Assembly (NCBI GenBank): GCA_003229735.1
Contig: QIFI01000041.1
Span: forward strand, 1-6,440
DNA: 6,440 nucleotides
Direction: 5' to 3'
DNA from: Candidatus Anderseniibacteriota bacterium
Lineage (GTDB): Bacteria; Patescibacteriota; Andersenbacteria; UBA10190
Position 1 is the stretch's first letter. Every line of letters starts with the position of its first letter. Shown one piece after another: positions 5,847 to 6,440 of the stretch. The position numbers and the translations under genes are program-made. The notes beneath the pieces were generated by a model. That model made no database searches. It saw only the letters and a program-made list of their open reading frames with translations, and was not told the DNA's origin.

Positions 5847-6122
5847 TCAAAACGTCACCAAGGACGGATTGATAAAATTCAATATCGTATACGCCGCCAG
5901 CGCCAAAAAAATCCCCAATAATGCCGCCCCAATCCATATTTTAGCCTGCCGCACCCGGTCCGCGTTACCCATAGCCGTCATATATATATATCCCCCGACT
6001 ACAACCGTCACCATCGCCGCCATCACCACCAGGGCAATAATCGCCACCACCAATATATTAATCAAATAGCCAATGCTTTGGCTGGGAGTCTGCCAGCCGC
6101 GGACGAATCTAAAAAATCGCAA
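5847..6122 (-). CDS. Type IV secretion pilin-like core, two-helix (3' half of a split gene)
   Basis: This frame encodes the membrane core of a small TrbC/VirB2-like pilin. Seen: QSIGYLINILVVAIIALVVMAA leading into VVVGGYIYMTAMGNADRVRQAKIWIGAALLGIFLALAAYTILNFI, that is, two hydrophobic helices joined by the characteristic GG...TA.GN...V..AK loop. This signature is typical of the type IV secretion pilin family found widely in Patescibacteria, whose members normally begin with a signal peptide. Here the signal peptide is in the other frame (6062-6370), so this looks like the second half of one gene, readable after a -1 shift at 6110-6116 to give a 174-residue product. The only nearby start is a TTG at 6120-6122; AAGGGA lies 7 bases before it, so independent initiation of a 91-residue form is possible. 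It ends in NPSLVTF; no clear terminator follows on the - strand. Confidence 0.72.
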   Translation of the reverse strand: MRFFRFVRGWQTPSQSIGYLINILVVAIIALVVMAAMVTVVVGGYIYMTAMGNADRVRQAKIWIGAALLGIFLALAAYTILNFINPSLVTF

Positions 6123-6370
6123 ACGCTGGTCCCTTTTTGTATTTTATCAAACCACCCCACTTCAAAATTTCCCAAACTACACACGCATGTGCCCGGTACC
6201 CCTCTGGACAGGTCACAATAAGCACTAGTGTCCGAGTTAGTATTGCATACACTATCAGTGGTACACGTTCTCACCGCCCTTGCCTCCCCCGGTAAAATCA
6301 CCAATCCGATACTGATTATTACCACTATCAGACCCACTCCAATTAATCTCAATAATCTCGTCCGCTTCAT
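6062..6370 (-). CDS. Signal peptide + six-cysteine segment of a pilin-like protein (5' half of a split gene)
   Basis: The 102-residue frame starts at ATG 6370 with a clear Sec signal peptide: basic MKRTRLLR, a hydrophobic core to about residue 26, and a signal peptidase I-like site after Ala30-Arg31-Ala32. The mature part has Cys36, 42, 52, 62, 64 and 84, an even number suited to disulfides outside the membrane. It then reaches Phe86-Leu87 on a U UUU UUA heptamer and continues as DSSAAGRLPAKALAI to a stop. Those last 15 residues look like out-of-frame noise, because the -1 frame gives the pilin core and the combined architecture (signal peptide, short Cys-containing segment, two helices) is that expected for the family. 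There is no Shine-Dalgarno before the ATG. A small stand-alone secreted Cys-rich protein made by non-shifting ribosomes is possible. The inferred role is an envelope pilus or secretion component. Confidence 0.65.
   Translation of the reverse strand: MKRTRLLRLIGVGLIVVIISIGLVILPGEARAVRTCTTDSVCNTNSDTSAYCDLSRGVPGTCVCSLGNFEVGWFDKIQKGTSVCDFLDSSAAGRLPAKALAI
6080..6135 (-). promoter_or_regulatory. Candidate programmed -1 frameshift site (or internal initiation site) in the pilin gene
   Basis: Read on the - strand: AAGGGA (6135-6130), 13 bases, then U UUU UUA (6116-6110) in the X XXY YYZ phase relative to the upstream frame (codons UUU 6115-6113, UUA 6112-6110), 11 bases, then a GGCTGG (6098-6093) / CCAGCC (6085-6080) stem with a 7-base loop. 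Slippage by -1 leads straight into the pilin core frame. The SD-like element plus slippery heptamer plus stem resembles the layout in Escherichia coli dnaX, with a somewhat long spacer. AAGGGA is also 7 bases from the TTG at 6120-6122, so it may serve reinitiation instead. A T-run indel artefact is the null explanation. Confidence 0.4.
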
Positions 6371-6410
6371 ATCATATAGTCTAACAAAATATTATGTTCT
6401 AAGCATTTAA

Positions 6411-6440
6411 CTACCCACCCGCCGAAAGAGCAGAAACAAT
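6411..6440 (-). CDS. Possible 3' tail of an upstream - strand gene (window edge)
   Basis: One - strand frame is open from the window edge and reads IVSALSAGG then TAG at 6413-6411. A short hydrophobic-then-glycine end like this would suit the C-terminus of another two-helix pilin, and its stop lies 40 bases before the ATG of the split pilin gene, a normal operon spacing. Nine codons are too few to prove coding. The gap 6371-6410 is AT-rich with a CATAAT (6396-6391 on the - strand) but no matching -35. Confidence 0.25.
   Translation of the reverse strand: MVSALSAGG

Overview
The window carries the downstream part of a cell-surface polysaccharide (glycan) assembly locus on the + strand and a short, convergently oriented pilin-like region on the - strand. 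It looks bacterial, standard code, with balanced base composition. The best lineage guess is a candidate-phyla-radiation (Patescibacteria) genome: the small two-helix pilin of the type IV secretion pilin type, with its GG...TA.GN...V..AK signature, and this type of compact Wzx / GT2 / Wzy_C operon are both common there. That assignment is an inference from family resemblance, not a search result.

Region 1 (1-5677, + strand). The 3' end of a Wzx/MATE-type polysaccharide flippase (1-438) overlaps by 8 bases a GT2 glycosyltransferase (431-1372). A 47-base gap follows, with a possible promoter element and a perfect TTATCCACA DnaA-box-like 9-mer. Then come two further GT2 glycosyltransferases of the rhamnosyltransferase-like type (1420-2298 and 2295-3065, ATGA overlap) and two large polytopic Wzy_C/O-antigen-ligase-like proteins (3005-4378 and 4394-5677). 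The inferred pathway: GT2 enzymes build a lipid-linked oligosaccharide on the inner face, the flippase translocates it, and the two Wzy_C proteins polymerise it and/or transfer it to an acceptor outside. None of the start codons has a strong Shine-Dalgarno; short overlaps suggest translational coupling. Both Wzy_C genes carry an in-frame array of the heptamer TTACCAG (peptide LPVTSYQ) in a loop just after an Arg-Arg.

Region 2 (5678-5846) is the gap between the convergent units. It holds a two-tier inverted repeat that begins inside the last codons of the upstream gene and a REP-like GC-rich hairpin (CCCTCTC...GAGAGGG followed by GGGTGAGGGG). Neither is followed by a convincing T-run.

Region 3 (5847-6440, - strand) holds a type IV secretion pilin-like gene split over two frames: a signal peptide plus six-cysteine segment (6062-6370) and, in the -1 frame, the two-helix pilin core (5847-6122). 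The join falls exactly on an in-frame U UUU UUA heptamer (6110-6116), flanked by an AAGGGA element 13 nt upstream and a GGCTGG/CCAGCC stem 11 nt downstream. This is the layout of a programmed -1 ribosomal frameshift, though a homopolymer sequencing error or a decayed gene would look the same here. The final 30 bases may be the tail of another gene in the same direction.
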